From: Agrostemma githago
Lineage: Eukaryota; Streptophyta; Magnoliopsida; Caryophyllales; Caryophyllaceae
Length of the DNA stretch: 64,000 nt
Reading direction: 5' to 3'
Assembly: GCA_958450325.1 (NCBI GenBank)
Contig: OY288257.1
Span: 34,242,771 to 34,306,770 of the forward strand
Positions 21,959-33,834 of this stretch are shown piece by piece. Made by a program: the position numbers and the translations under genes. The notes under the pieces were generated by a model that worked only from the letters and a program-made list of their open reading frames with translations, was not told the origin of the DNA and searched no databases. How positions within the stretch are numbered: position 1 is the stretch's first letter; each line of letters begins with the position of its first letter.

Positions 21959-23694
21959 CGATATTCTATCGTAGTTAGTTTTATTTTCGTAGTTTTTCGA
22001 AAAAAGCTTTAAAAATCCCTAAAAATTTGAACAATTTTCGCAAAAATCAAAAATATTTTCTTTTGTGTCTTTGTATTGTATATTTGTTTTGTTGTGTGTG
22101 TTTTGCCTCCCTTTTCCTTATAGGTTGCTTAAGCACCGTTAGTTTTGGAAAGCTTTCAAGACATCCGGTAACATCTTCTATCCCTTTCCCCTCTTTATTT
22201 CTTGTGAATTTTGGAGAAGGTTTGTGATGTGGTGTGCTCGGGTGGAGCTATGTAAAGTTTGCGGTTGATTTGAACGCTTGTTTGGATGTTCGGGGTGGTG
22301 CTTGTTCTGTTTATGTGTTTGTTTCTCCTTGTTTTGTTTTGTTAGCTTTTGTCCCTTTTTCGTTCATTTTCGTCATGTCTTCGTTTTGTGTTGTGTTAGT
22401 TGTGTCTTGTGTGTTTAAAAAGGTTTTCGAAAACCCGGTTTAGAGGCTAGTGTGTGAGTGTTTACTTTCCCTTTCTAGTGATGTAAATCGAGTCTTGGAC
22501 TTTACTCTAGTAGAATGACCCTAAATCAATGATTTCGTTGGTCCTTTACCTTGAGTCCACCTAGCTTACTAGGAATTTACTGCGGGATTTGCATTTTGAC
22601 CATTATGACCACCCACGGTGTGAAAAGGCCTTGGTTGCCGAGTCCCGTCCCTTAGGTGACCGTGTTTGGGATCGTTTGATTAGTCCACGTTTTCCACCTT
22701 TTTGTGGGTTCGAAGGGAAGGGCCCGTCCCGACTTACCCATTCACCTACCTCCTGCACATATCCACACAATAAATTGCAATTTGTTGAATTCTTTCTTTC
22801 TTGTTACACAAAGAAATGCTTGCAAGTCAAATCAAGCCAAAAGGGCCAAGAAAAGAAAAAAAAGAAAGAAAATGAAAGAAAGAAAGAAAAGATTGAAGAA
22901 AAAGAAAAGGCACAAAAAGCCAAAAAGAAAATAGAAAAGAAGAAAAAGGAATGGCATGGCAAAACAAAGCAAAGATGCAAAGAAAAGAGAAAATGCCAAA
23001 AGAAAACCCGTCACACAAAAATAATCCCGACATCTCAAAATAAGCCTTTTACCGACTATTATCGTGAAGAGCCTACCAAAGGACCGAGTCCCTAGGAAGG
23101 ATGATAGCGGTAATGGTCGGTCTTCCCTCACTTTGCAATATTTTCCACCTTTTTACTTGGACTAGTTGGGCGGTTTCGGGCATGGGACGACCCTCTTGGC
23201 TCATCGCTAAAGGGGGCGGGGTCTCACTTATCTACAGTGTCGACTAACACCGTGGTTCATCCTTTTTCCTTCCCGCCGATCGTCCCGTAGTACGTTCTTA
23301 GAAGGTTAGGAAGAATCTAGGTAAGTTACTAACGTTTTTGTTGCTTTATCGTCATACTATTAGGGTTTAGTTCACCTTGGTTTGTATTGCTAGCTTGAGA
23401 ACGTTGTCACATGCCTCGAGTCCTAAACCGGTGCTTCTTTCACCGCTTGTTTGAGGGAAGCGGTGTTTGTTTTCTTTTGGGTGCAACCGATAATTTGTTT
23501 GTTTGTATGTTTGTTTGTTTATTTGTTGTTGTGTCCGGTTGCATCCACGGTTTTGTCGCAAGACCCCACTTGCCTTGCGGAGTGCACCTTTCCTCTAAGT
23601 GCACTCGCGTGAGTTGAAAGGGCGTAGGGTGCGCTAATACCCACTCGGCTAGTTTAGTAGTTAGTTTGTGCTTACTCGAGGGCGAGTAAGGGTT

Positions 23695-23708
23695 AAGTGT
23701 GGGGGAGT
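23695..23708 (+). other. Polypurine tract of element A
   Basis: AAGTGTGGGGGAGT immediately before the 3' LTR start TGATAAG. Confidence 0.85.
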
Positions 23709-25283
23709 TGATAAGTGTAGTTTGTAGTGCCTATTTTTCTGTGTTTTGGTCCCATTTTCCTTGTGGAATCGCTCCTTGGGAGCGGTTTATGGGCTACTTA
23801 TGCTTCCTTTAGTTCGTTTCAGGTTTCCGAGACCATTTGTGAAGAGTTGGAGCAAATCCGACTCGATACATACACTTTTTGGAGCCAACGAAGTGAAGGA
23901 ACGATCACTCGGTGCCTTGGATTCGACCCCGAGACCTTGTGACCCAATCCGGAGCCTCCGAGACCCAATCCCGAGTCCCGAGAATCGATGAGAAACCCAT
24001 GAGAGGCAAGGAGGGGCCAAAAGGAGCTTAAAGGAGGCCTACAAGGCTCATCCCGGTCGGGATGGCCTCAACTGGTCCCGGTTGAGGTGCACAAAAGACA
24101 CAGCTTCTGACCTGGGTCCGTCCCGGTCGGGATGTGCCCTGGTCCGTCCCGGTCGGGACCGTGGTGCTGCAGCCGCGCTTCACTTATTTCTTCCTCCTTC
24201 ATTATTGTACCCATATAAATACTTCCCTCTTGTATTGTTTATGGATCTTATCTTACCCTAGACTCTCTTAGACCTCCATTAAGCATTCAAACCCTAGATT
24301 AGTGTTCCTCACATTAGTTTTAATCTCTCTTTAATCTTTAGTTAATCATTGTAATTAGTTTTGTATTAAGGGGATTCTTGAAGATTATTCCAAGCTTGAC
24401 AACCTTGGGGTTTTATTTGGGTTTCTTATTTATACAAGTTCTCTTCTCTTTTTTACTCTTGTTCATTGTTATTCATTCAAGTTTGAATCTTTACTATTTT
24501 GTTCATTGTTATTGTTTGTTCATAATGGATGTTTTGTTTATAATGTTGTTTTCTCTTATTATTGTTATGGGTAGTTTGTTAATGAGTGAGTAGTCTCCTT
24601 GTGGGGTTAGTAGGGGGATTAGGGGTAGATTATGGGTGATTAGGGTTGATTAGGGGAAAAGGGTGAATCTTTGTTGTTAGTCACATATTGGGCACTCTAT
24701 GTGTTTGTTGAACTGCTTGTGTGAGTTGTAGTGGCCATGCTTCCCATACTTGTGCTCATCTTCTCATTGCTTGTCTATTATGTGGTTGTGTTGAGAATAG
24801 TCATAGTCACGAGAGTGCGGACTATGGTCTACGTAGCGAGAGCCCGGACCAACCTCGACATCGGTCTACGTAGCGAGAGCCCGGACCGACTCTAGCAACT
24901 AGGAGACACCTATACCCTTGATCACCCAATTACCCATCTACACTTATGAACCCGACCTACCCCACTTCCTTTCATATTTGAGTTCAACCTCTTAGTTAGT
25001 CATCATTTACTCTAGTTTACTTGTTAGTTTGATCATTAGTTATCCCATTTTAGCATCGTTTTAGATAGTCATTGTTAGTCCACTTCCTTCATCTCCAACC
25101 ATAATAGTTTACCATTTATCGCTTTCTTTGTGTTCGTTTTGGTATCCTAGTCTCGTTTTAGGTGGACATAGTCTACACTTTGCAACACCGTCTCCGTGGA
25201 TATCGACCCTACTTGCCCTAGTTACCCACTAGGAATATTCGGTTATTTATTGACGGTGGGACCCACGACGAATCCTACCATCA
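23709..25283 (+). repeat. Element A 3' LTR
   Basis: 1575 bp. Near identical to 5325-6953 except for a shorter palindrome cluster (24047-24163). TATAAATA at 24214-24221. TAGGG follows at 25284-25288. Confidence 0.93.
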
Positions 25284-25288
25284 TAGGG

Positions 25289-27337
25289 TAATGGGTATGT
25301 TGGGACGACGTCTTCCCTTCATACTCACAAAAAGGGTAGAACTTGGACTAGTCAAACAATCCTAAACACGGTCACCTAAGGGACGGGACTCGGCAACCAA
25401 GGCCTTTTCACACCGTGGGTGGTCATAATGGTCAAAATGCAAATCCCGTAGTAAATCCCTAGTAAGCTAGGTGGACTCAAGGTAAAGGACCAACGAAATC
25501 ATTGATTTAGGGTCATTCTACTAGACTAAAGTCTAAGACTCGTTTCATACTACTAGAAAGGGAAAGTAAACGCTTGCACACTAGCCTCTAAACCGGGTTT
25601 TCGAAAACCGTTTACACACATGACACACTACACAACAGAAAACAAAGACATGACGAAAACGAGAGCAAAAGATACAAGAGGCAACAAAACAAAACAAGAT
25701 AAAACAAACACATAAACAAAACAAACACCACCCCGAACTTCCAAATGAGCAACCAATCATCCACAAACTTTACAAAGCTCCACCCGAGCACACCACGACA
25801 CACACCTCCTCCAAACTCCGCAAGAAACAAAGAGGAAAAAGGGGTGAAAAGATGTTACCGAGTGTCTTGAAAGCTCTCCAAAGCTAGCGGTGATTAAGCG
25901 ACCTATAAGGAAAAAGGGAGGCAAAACACGCACAATAAAACAAAAATACGACACAACGATACAAAAGAAAAAGACACAAAAGAAAATCTTTTTGATTTTT
26001 TTTGTGAAAATTTTCAAATTTTTAGGGTTTTAAAGATTTTTCGAAAAACTACAAAAATAAAACTAACTACGATAGAATATCGCTCCCCCACACTTAAATC
26101 GAGCAATGTCCTCATGCTCGATCGTAGTGTGTGGAGACACAAAAGAAAAGAAGAGAAACTACGAAAATAAAGCTAAAAATCAAAAAGAAAAGTGAAGAAA
26201 GGGTAGAATGTGTCCGGCCGGGGTGTAGTCAAGTCAGCATGGGCCGAGACAAGAAAAGATATGGATGGGGGAAGAAATAAAAAGAAGGAAATAAAAAGAA
26301 ATGGGAGGGGAGGACTAGGTGTAATCAAGTCACCTAGCCCGGATTCCGCCTAAATCCAACTAAATCCTACGAAGAAAGGTGAAAAACTTATAATTTTTGA
26401 TTTTGAAATGACTCTCAATGTAGTCACGTCATCGAGAGTCGGGAGCAATAACTACCAAGGCCTCGAAGGCCACCATGACACCATGACACAAAAGTGTACA
26501 AGGGGAAGGGAACAAACACAAAGGAAAACAAGATATAAAAGACGGAAAAGAAAGGATAGTTGCCGTACCCATCGGTTAGCAATTCACTCGCTCCATCGTC
26601 TCATAGTTCAATATCGGCACAAAGCTTGTCTTCGTCATGGCTATACCTCTTCAATCATGATAGGCCCGCATGGTTGAAGTAATGGTGTGAGACGGGTGGG
26701 ATTTGATGGGAAAGTCGGTGTAAAGTGAAGAAAAGGTGAGGTGAGGGTATGCATATGAAGTGCAAGGTCATACGATAGGTGCAAGGGTAGGTAGGGAGGT
26801 TGGGAGGGGGTATAAAATGGTAGGGTGGACTCACATGATGAAGAAGAGGCAAAATGAGGAGAAGGGGACCATCCCGGTCGGGATGGATGGTCCCGGTCGG
26901 GACGACACACCCGTCCCGGTCTGGAAGCCCTCGTCCCGGTCGGGATGGCTCCACAGAAAACTCCATTACTTGCACCTTCATCCCGATCGGGATGGCTTCG
27001 TCCCGGTCGGGACGACACATCCTTCCCGGTCGGGAAGCCTCCTTCTCGGCCGGGAAGGGTCTTCATGACTCCCATGACCCCAAAAGCTTATCCAAAGCTT
27101 CAAAAACCGACTTCCTAACTCAAAGTCCAAGCTCTATCCACAACCATTCTCCTCGAGACTTCATCTTCACTTCACATCTAGCAAACAAGCTCAAATCATT
27201 CATCAAAATCCCTTCCTCACATCGCTCATCAAAATACCAAAATACAAGAATTTCACAAAAACTAACAATCCTAAAAACCAAAATATCCAAACAAACATAA
27301 CCACAAATACAAGCACAAAAGAAAAGGGAAAAGATAT
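25289..27337 (-). other. Element C non-coding interior, part 2
   Basis: Minus-strand counterpart of the region downstream of the ORF in D. It holds the hairpin/polypurine-like box (26082-26120) and a palindrome cluster (26871-27058). No protein domain recognised. Confidence 0.75.
26871..27058. repeat. Palindrome cluster TCCCGGTCGGGA, element C interior
   Basis: About nine copies, including variants CCGGTCTGGA and TCTCGGCCGGGA, placed just downstream of the ORF on the minus strand. Confidence 0.88.
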
Positions 27338-28660
27338 TTACACTAAGCTACTCTCACCAACTACACCTCCATAGCCATCAAGAGCTCGAAGGAGTAAGTC
27401 AAATGCCCTAGCAACATATTCATTTAAGCTCACATGGCCGAGCCTAGCCACTTTCAAGAGCTTCCAAATCGGAGGCAAGAAGCAATCTTCTTCATTATGC
27501 TTGGGGTTCTCGTGATCTTCCGGGTCTTCGGAACCATGATAGCAACGACTCTTATGACCATCCGGTAGGTATAGTGGTCTAGAGTCATGCTCGGTGTTAT
27601 GATGAGGGAGATCACACCCTAGGGGTGTTGCTTCTTCTACGGGGTCGAGAGTAGGATTCTCTTCCACCGCCCGACAAGGATTCTCTTCATCAACCGTCTC
27701 ACAAGACAAGGGACTAGAAATCGAGTGTGACAGAGGAGGAGAAGGCATCAAGTTTTCTTCATTGGAGGCTTTAGGCTCCTCCAATTTCCCATACAAGGCA
27801 AGTTCCAAGGCATCTACTTCTTTTTCCCAAATATTACGTCCCTTTTCACTCGCCTTGCAAATTTGGTCTTGAGGGGTTATCTCTTCACTTGGCGTTGGAT
27901 TGTCAAGATCCGGTTCAACACGAAGAAAATCGAACAAATCCAATTTAATAGCCAATACATTGGCTACCCAAGAGTTACCTTGAGAATCATGTTCACACCC
28001 CTCCTCATTGTCGATCCTTGAAGCTTCAACTTCCTCTATTCTTCCCATATCTTCACCATCCAAGCAACACTCAACAATGATCTCTTGATTTGCCCCCTCT
28101 TCTTCATTCATGGCTTCATGATCGGGTTGACTTTATTTCGGAGACACCCGATCTTCTTGCCCAAATGAACCTTCCTCAACATTTCGTGGAGCTCGAGTTG
28201 CCGACATCGTGATACGAGCCATGAGTGCATTGATTCGAGCATCTTGCACCTCTATTTGGGCCTTGAGCTCCTTTTCAACCCCTTGTATGTGAGTCATCAT
28301 CACTTGTTGACTCTTTTGCAATAAAATCATCATCTCATGTTGACCCTTTTGCAATAGCATTATCACCTCTTGTTGACTCTTTTGCATTTGGACCAACATT
28401 TGACAAGTCTCAAAGTCGGGGATTTTTGGTTGTGGGTTATGTGAGGGTGTTTGGTAGTTGTTAGGATGTTGGAATGCTCCTTGACAACTTTCATGATAAC
28501 CATATGGAGAGGGTTCATAAGATTGTTGATGAGATTGGTATGGTTTGTAAAGTTGTGGGTTTTGGTAATTCGCCCCATAGTTGTCCCGTGACGATTGATG
28601 GAAGCTAGGACGTGCCATTTCCGTAACGTTGCCTTGATACCTAGGATGAACTAGAAGCAC
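27338..28660 (-). pseudogene. 440-codon ORF of unknown function (element C)
   Basis: One frame of 441 codons with a single stop (TAA at 28133-28135, Glu codon in the D copy). The first Met in frame is a few codons in. The N-terminal third is Gln/Tyr/Pro-rich; then comes a Gln/Met/Leu helix with repeated LLQK(G/S)Q blocks, probably a coiled coil; then a long acidic part; and a C-terminal ARAFDLLLRALDG motif. There is no zinc knuckle, capsid domain, protease or polymerase motif. The position after the primer site and the helix suggest a gag derivative that lost its capsid and protease parts. It has exactly the same codon count as the D copy. Confidence 0.75.
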
Positions 28661-28810
28661 TTGAGCAAACGTTAGTATCCTAGTGCTTTTGAGGTACTAG
28701 GAAGAGAGAATAGCACGCAAGAAATAAAACGGAGATACACAAGGAGAGGAGAACACAAAGATCAAGAACAAAGTCTAAAACTAAGCAAACAAAAGTCTAA
28801 ACTACGCCGT

Positions 28811-28827
28811 CCCCGGCAACGGCGCCA
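28811..28827 (-). other. Primer binding site (tRNA-Asp) of element C
   Basis: On the minus strand TGGCGCCGTTGCCGGGG, a perfect complement of the plant tRNA-Asp(GUC) 3' end, three bases after the LTR. Confidence 0.88.
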
Positions 28828-28830
28828 ATT

Positions 28831-30034
28831 TGATGGGCGGGATTTGTCGTGGATCCCGCCGTCAAATAAATAACCAACTAACCTAACTAGGGTAGCTAGG
28901 GCAAGTCGGGTCGAATCCACAGGGACGGAAATGCGTTCGGACTAATGGGTGCTACGGTCTTGGACTAGGTTCGAGACGAGCTAATCTAGGGGGTTGGCTA
29001 TGGACTAGGCTAAGGTCTAAACAAGGAAAAGGAAGACAAAACAAGTAACTAACGACTAAGGGAAGCTAATAAATCGATAAGAAGGAAAACTAGGGTTAGG
29101 TCGGGTTCATGGAGTGATGGGATGGTCGAGGAGGAGCTAAGGTGAAGGGGTAGTCGGGTAATCTTGGTGTAGTCCGGGCTCTCGCTACGTAGACCGACCT
29201 AGAGATTCTTGATAGAACCCACCTTAGCGACACACATGACAAACGGGGTTACTAGCGTGCTATCGTAGCCTAGGTCACGTCCGGGCTCTCGCTACGTAGA
29301 CCGACCTAGGGGTCGTCCTCACCGGGCTCTCGCTACGTAGTGAGGGAACCAAACCCACGAGCAAACCACCACCCACAAGAGAAAAGGCAAGAAAAACAAG
29401 CATATGCATATACATGTCATTCAAGCATTTCATCAAGCATGTTCCATGCATCTAACCAAGAGAAAACCCAAAACTTCCACCAACATCTCCAACAAACCCT
29501 TAATCATCCACAATCACAACCAATCACCCTAATAACCCTAGCAAGAGTCTACTCAAACATATCTAATCTAAAACTAACACTAACAAGATGAAATAACTCA
29601 AGAACAAGAGCATACATATCTAAAACTAACAAAGATGAAATAACTCAAGAACAAGAGCATACGTAGACCGGTTGAGGCCATCCCGAACGGGATGAGCCTT
29701 GTAGGCCTCCTTTAACCTTCTTTTGGTCCCTCCTTGCCTCTCAGGGGTTTCTCATCGATTCTTGGGACCCGGGATCGGGTCTCGGAGGCTCGGGATTGGG
29801 TCCCAAGGTCTCGGGGTCGAATCCAAGGCATCGAGTGATCGTTCCTTTACTTCGTTGGCTCCAAAAAGTGTATGTATTGAGTCGGAATCGCTCCAACTCT
29901 TCATGAATGGTCTCGGGAACCTGAAACAAGCTAAAGGAAGCATAAGTAACCCATAAATCGCTCCTAAGGAGCGATTCCACAAGGAAAATGGGACCAAAAC
30001 ACTACGAAATAGGCACTACAAACTACACTTATCA
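28831..30034 (-). repeat. Element C 5' LTR (right copy, internally deleted)
   Basis: 1204 bp against 1630 bp on the left. About 430 bp are missing at 29663. The deletion lies beside a duplicated piece of about 30 bp (29586-29615 and 29633-29662). The lost part includes the TATA box and most palindromes. Confidence 0.88.
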
Positions 30035-30517
30035 GGAGCTCATGCAAAACTGATTGAAGCTGGAACCATTCTTTGATGGTGCTTCGTTTGGTACTTCTCC
30101 TTTAACTGCGGAAACAAACAACCATTTGAAGCGCGACTATTGGTCACGTCCGCTCTCTTACAGTGTATCGTCTCAACCAAAACATTATGATTGAGTCCCA
30201 AATACGAAGTAATATTGATATCCTAGTATTCAATACCTTCATTAGTATCAATATTAGCAGTAGCTCTTATTGTCAATCTTCATCCTGAAACAGCATAACC
30301 ATAAAAATGAAGAGATGAAATTAATATACCGAAATCAGAAATTGAGAGGCATTTCTGAAAGAAATATTTCTTCAAAACGACGGCTTCATCAAGCACATAA
30401 TCAAAAACTGAAAAGCAAATCATGCAAATTGAATCAAAATCCAGTAACAAAATCATACAAATAAAGTGAAGGATGAAGTCGGGTTCATTAAATGGGTGCT
30501 AGGTTTCATTGATTTTG
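30035..30517. other. Unassigned spacer between element C and the duplicated block
   Basis: No ORF or repeat that I recognise. It may be the continuation of whatever element C landed in (perhaps the CACTA-like element) or plain host DNA. Confidence 0.4.
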
Positions 30518-30600
30518 TCATATTATAATTACCTGGACACTAGTTTTCATTGATTTTCGTAGTTTCTTTTGTTTTCTTTACTGTCTCCATACACTACGAT

Positions 30601-30640
30601 CGAGCATGAGGACATTGCTCGGTTTAAGTGTGGGAGAGGG
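30601..30640 (+). other. Internal hairpin plus polypurine-like box, element H
   Basis: Same CGAGCA/TGCTCG stem and TTTAAGTGTGGGAGAG as in the other Athila-like copies. Confidence 0.65.
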
Positions 30641-32956
30641 ATATCCTAGTGTAGCTTAGTTTATTTTCGTAGTCTTTTCAAAAAATCTTTAAAAACCCTA
30701 AAAAATTGAAATTTTTTCACAAAAATCAAAAAGATTTTCTTTTGTGTCTTTCTCTTTTTGTGTCGATGTGTCGTACTTTTGTTGTGTTGTGTGTGTTTGC
30801 CTCCCTTTTTCCTTATAGGTTCCTTAATCGCCGCGAGTTTCGGAAGGCTCAAGACATCCGGTAATGCCCTTTTATCCCTTCTTCCTCTTTTTCTCTTGTG
30901 ATGTTTGGAGGAGATTTGTGATGAGGTGTGCTCGGGTGGAGCTTTGTGAAGAATTGTGGTTGTTTGGTTGCTTATTTGGAGATTTGGGGTGGTGTTTGCC
31001 TCGTTATGTGTCTGTTTTGTTATGTTTTGTTTTTGTTGCCTTTGTCTCTTTTTCTTTCGTTTTTGTCGCGTCTTTGTCTTGTATGTGTAGTGTGTCATGT
31101 GTGTAAAAGGTTTTCCAAAACCCGGTTTTGAGACTAGTGTGCAAGTGTTTACTTTCCCTTTCTAGTAGTATGAATCGAGTCTTGGACTTTAGTCTAGTAG
31201 AATGACCCTAAATCAATAGTTTCGTTGGTCCTTTACCTTGAGTCCACCTAGCTTACTAGGGATTTACTACGGGATTTGCATTTTGACCATTATGACCACC
31301 CAAGGTGTGAAAAGGCCTTGGTTGCCGAGTCTCGCCCCTTAGGTGACCGTGTTTGAAGTTGTTCGATTAGTCCAAGTTCTCCACCTTTTTGTGGGTTTGA
31401 AGAGGGATCGCGACCCCCGACTTACCCATTCCTCTACCTCCTACACATATTCACAAAATAAATTTATAATTTGTTGAAATCTCTCTCTCTTAGTTGCAAA
31501 AAGAAATGCCTACAACTCAAATCAAGCCAACAGGGCAAAGAAAAGAAAAAAAAAAGAGAAGGAAAACGAAAGAAAGAAAAGATTGAAGAAAAAAAAAAGG
31601 GCACAAAAAGCCAAAAAGAAAATAGAAAAGAAGAAAAAAAGACATGGCATAGCAACACACAAAGCAAAAATGCAAAGGAAAGAAAAATGCCAAAAGAAAA
31701 CCGTACCACAAAAAGAATCTTCACATCTCAAAACTAAGCCTTTTGCCGACTATTACCGTGAAGAGCCTACCAAAGGACCGAGTCCCTAGGAAGGATGATA
31801 GCGTTAATGGTCGGTCTTCCCTCATTTTGCAATAATATTCACCTTTTTACTTGGATTAGTTGAGCGGTTTTGGGCATGGGACGACCCTCTTGGCTCATCG
31901 CTAAAGGGGGCGGGGTCTCACTTACCTACAATGTCGAATAACACCGTGGTTCATCCCTTTTCCATCCCGCCGATAGTCCCGTAGTACGTTCTTAGAAGGT
32001 TAGGAGGACCTAGGTAAGTTACCAACGTTTTTATTGCTTTGTTGTCATACTATTAGGATCTAGTTCATTTCGATTTGTGTTATTAGCTTGGGAACGTTGT
32101 CACTTGCCTTGAGTCCTAAACCGGTGCTTCCTTCACCGCTTTTTAGAGGGAAACGGTTTTTGTTTCTTTTTGGGTGTAACCGATTACTTGTTTGTTTGTG
32201 TGTTGGTCGTTTATGTGTTTTTGTGTCCGGTTGCATCCACAGTTTTGTCGCAAGACCTTACTTGCCTTGCGGAGTGCACTTTTCCTCTAAGTGTACTCGT
32301 GTGAGTTGAAAGGGCGTAGGGTGCGCTAATACCCGCTCGGCTAGTTTAGTAGTTAGTTTGTGCTTACTCGAAGGCGAGTGATAAGTGTAGTTTGTAGTGC
32401 CTATTTTACTGTGTTTTGGTCCCATTTTCCTTGTGGAATCGCTCCTTGGGAGCGGTTTATGGGCTACTTATGCTTCCTTTAGTTCGTTTCAGGTTCCCGA
32501 GGCCATTTGTGAAGAGTTGGAGCAAATCCGACTCGATACATACACTTTTTGGAGCCAACGAAGTGAAGGAACGATCACTCGATGCCTTGGATTCGACCCC
32601 GAGACCTCGGAACCCAATCCCGAGCCTCCGAGACCCGATCCCGAGTCCCGAGAATCGATGAAAAGCCCATGAGAAGCAAGGAGGGACCAAAAGGAGCTTA
32701 AAGGAGGCCTACAAGGCTCATCCCGGTCGGGATGGCCTCAACCGGTCCCGGTTGAGGTGCACATTTGCGGAGGTTACTGTCCTGGGCCCGTCCCGGTCGG
32801 GACCAACCCGTCCCGATCGGGATCACGTCATCCCGGTCGGGATGGCTCCGTCCCGGGCGGGAAGGAGCAGACCCAGCTCGCCTTTGTTTCTATTCTTCTC
32901 CTTTCCATTTGGAACCCTAGATATACTCTTCCTCTTGTATGTTCATGGGATAGACT

Positions 32957-33737
32957 TGATCCGAATCAAGGAGCTACCAAAGAGTTCAATAAAGTCACCT
33001 TAGCTCCTCTTGTTCTTAGTTCAGCCACACTAGCACCTCTTACCAGCTTAGTAGTGTGCCTACTACAATTAGTGAGCTAGCTCGTGTGTGAGCTGAATAT
33101 AGGAGCAAATAATCAAGGTAATATGAAGACATTAACTTGGGTTCACACTCATTCAAGCATGGAAAGTGTACTGAAGTTATGAAGGTGTTTGAGGCTGATT
33201 GTGTTCACATAGTGTGCACATCCTCAAGCTTTGTTTATGGCTCCATGTTCACACAAGTGTGCCGTGGCTGATGCTCTTTGTTAGAGCTTTGTTATTAGCT
33301 CCTAGTTTACATAGCATTGTTATTAGCTCCTAGTTCACATAAGGTGTAAGCTTTGTTTTTGTCACCCTAAACAGCCGGTTTAAGGGTCTTGTTGTAGGCT
33401 ATATATAGCCATCTATTTGAATGAATAAGACATCCAACATTGAAATCAAAAACCTGAGTAAAGCTAAGCTTTCTTTTACGTCCTTGTTGCTTACAAGACA
33501 AAGTCTAGAGTTAGTCGCGTTACAAGCTCTAAACTCGCTACTTCAATCGCGTTGTTTGATTTAGCACCCGCTTTGTTGAAGTATAGGTCTACTTCACCTA
33601 GCATACTATCCTTGGTTACGGTTTATTCATCCTCAAACTAACCTTTTCAATCTGTTTTGGTTACTTTGTTTACATTCCATTTCAGTATACTAATCATTCT
33701 TCACATTCTTGTTCAAAGTTCATATCAACTCACATCA
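32957..33737 (+). repeat. Element E 5' LTR
   Basis: 781 bp. TATATATA at 33400-33407 lies within the palindrome GCTATATATAGC; an AATAAGA-like polyadenylation signal follows within about 20 bp. Near identical to 36120-36900 and 55105-55885. Confidence 0.93.
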
Positions 33738-33741
33738 TTAG

Positions 33742-33753
33742 TGGTATCAGAGC
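33742..33753 (+). other. Primer binding site (initiator Met tRNA) of element E
   Basis: TGGTATCAGAGC, four bases after the LTR, the standard complement to the initiator tRNA-Met 3' end. Confidence 0.9.
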
Positions 33754-33834
33754 TTTGGTCATCCATTAGACGTAAAGCATGGCAGGAGTGTTGAACTTTG
33801 AAGATCCTACCTTCCTGGAACAACAATTAAGGCG

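Larger units (their letters stand above)
20685..23694 (+). other. Element A 3' non-coding region
   Basis: About 3 kb with no recognisable protein. In order it holds a palindrome cluster (20979-21182), a hairpin plus polypurine-like box (21921-21958), a T-rich stretch, a purine-rich run (22840-22960) and a TTTG-rich run (23485-23530). The same order is seen in C and D, so this layout is a family trait. Confidence 0.75.
5325..25283 (+). mobile_element. Element A: Athila-like gag-protease retrotransposon inserted into C
   Basis: Both LTRs run from TGATAAGTGTAG to CCTACCATCA and are flanked by TAGGG on each side. The element has a tRNA-Asp primer site, a polypurine tract, a gag-protease reading frame (7181-8299 continued at 18561-20684) and about 3 kb of 3' non-coding sequence. 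Without nested element B it is about 9.7 kb. No reverse transcriptase, RNase H or integrase is recognisable, so it is non-autonomous. Three in-frame stops show it is not coding-competent now. Confidence 0.92.
2759..30034 (-). mobile_element. Element C: Athila-like LTR retrotransposon, outermost of a three-level nest
   Basis: Minus-strand element with 3' LTR 2759-4388 and 5' LTR 28831-30034. It has a tRNA-Asp-type primer site at 28811-28827 and a polypurine tract at 4389-4402. The interior is 4389-5319 plus 25289-28830, split by element A. Joining across A restores sequence that is continuous in element D (compare 45340-45375). It encodes one ORF (27338-28660) and no protease, reverse transcriptase or integrase. 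Left flank AGGAA and right flank GGAGC give no convincing target duplication, so one end may have eroded; the left LTR starts TAC rather than TGA. Confidence 0.85.

Noticed and set aside
22589..23095. Lys/Glu-rich ORFs in the Athila-like interiors (also at 5035, 31471, 45424 and 53643) and their Phe-rich antisense frames
   Set aside because: They come from a purine-rich low-complexity run conserved as DNA. Frames differ between copies and no domain is visible.
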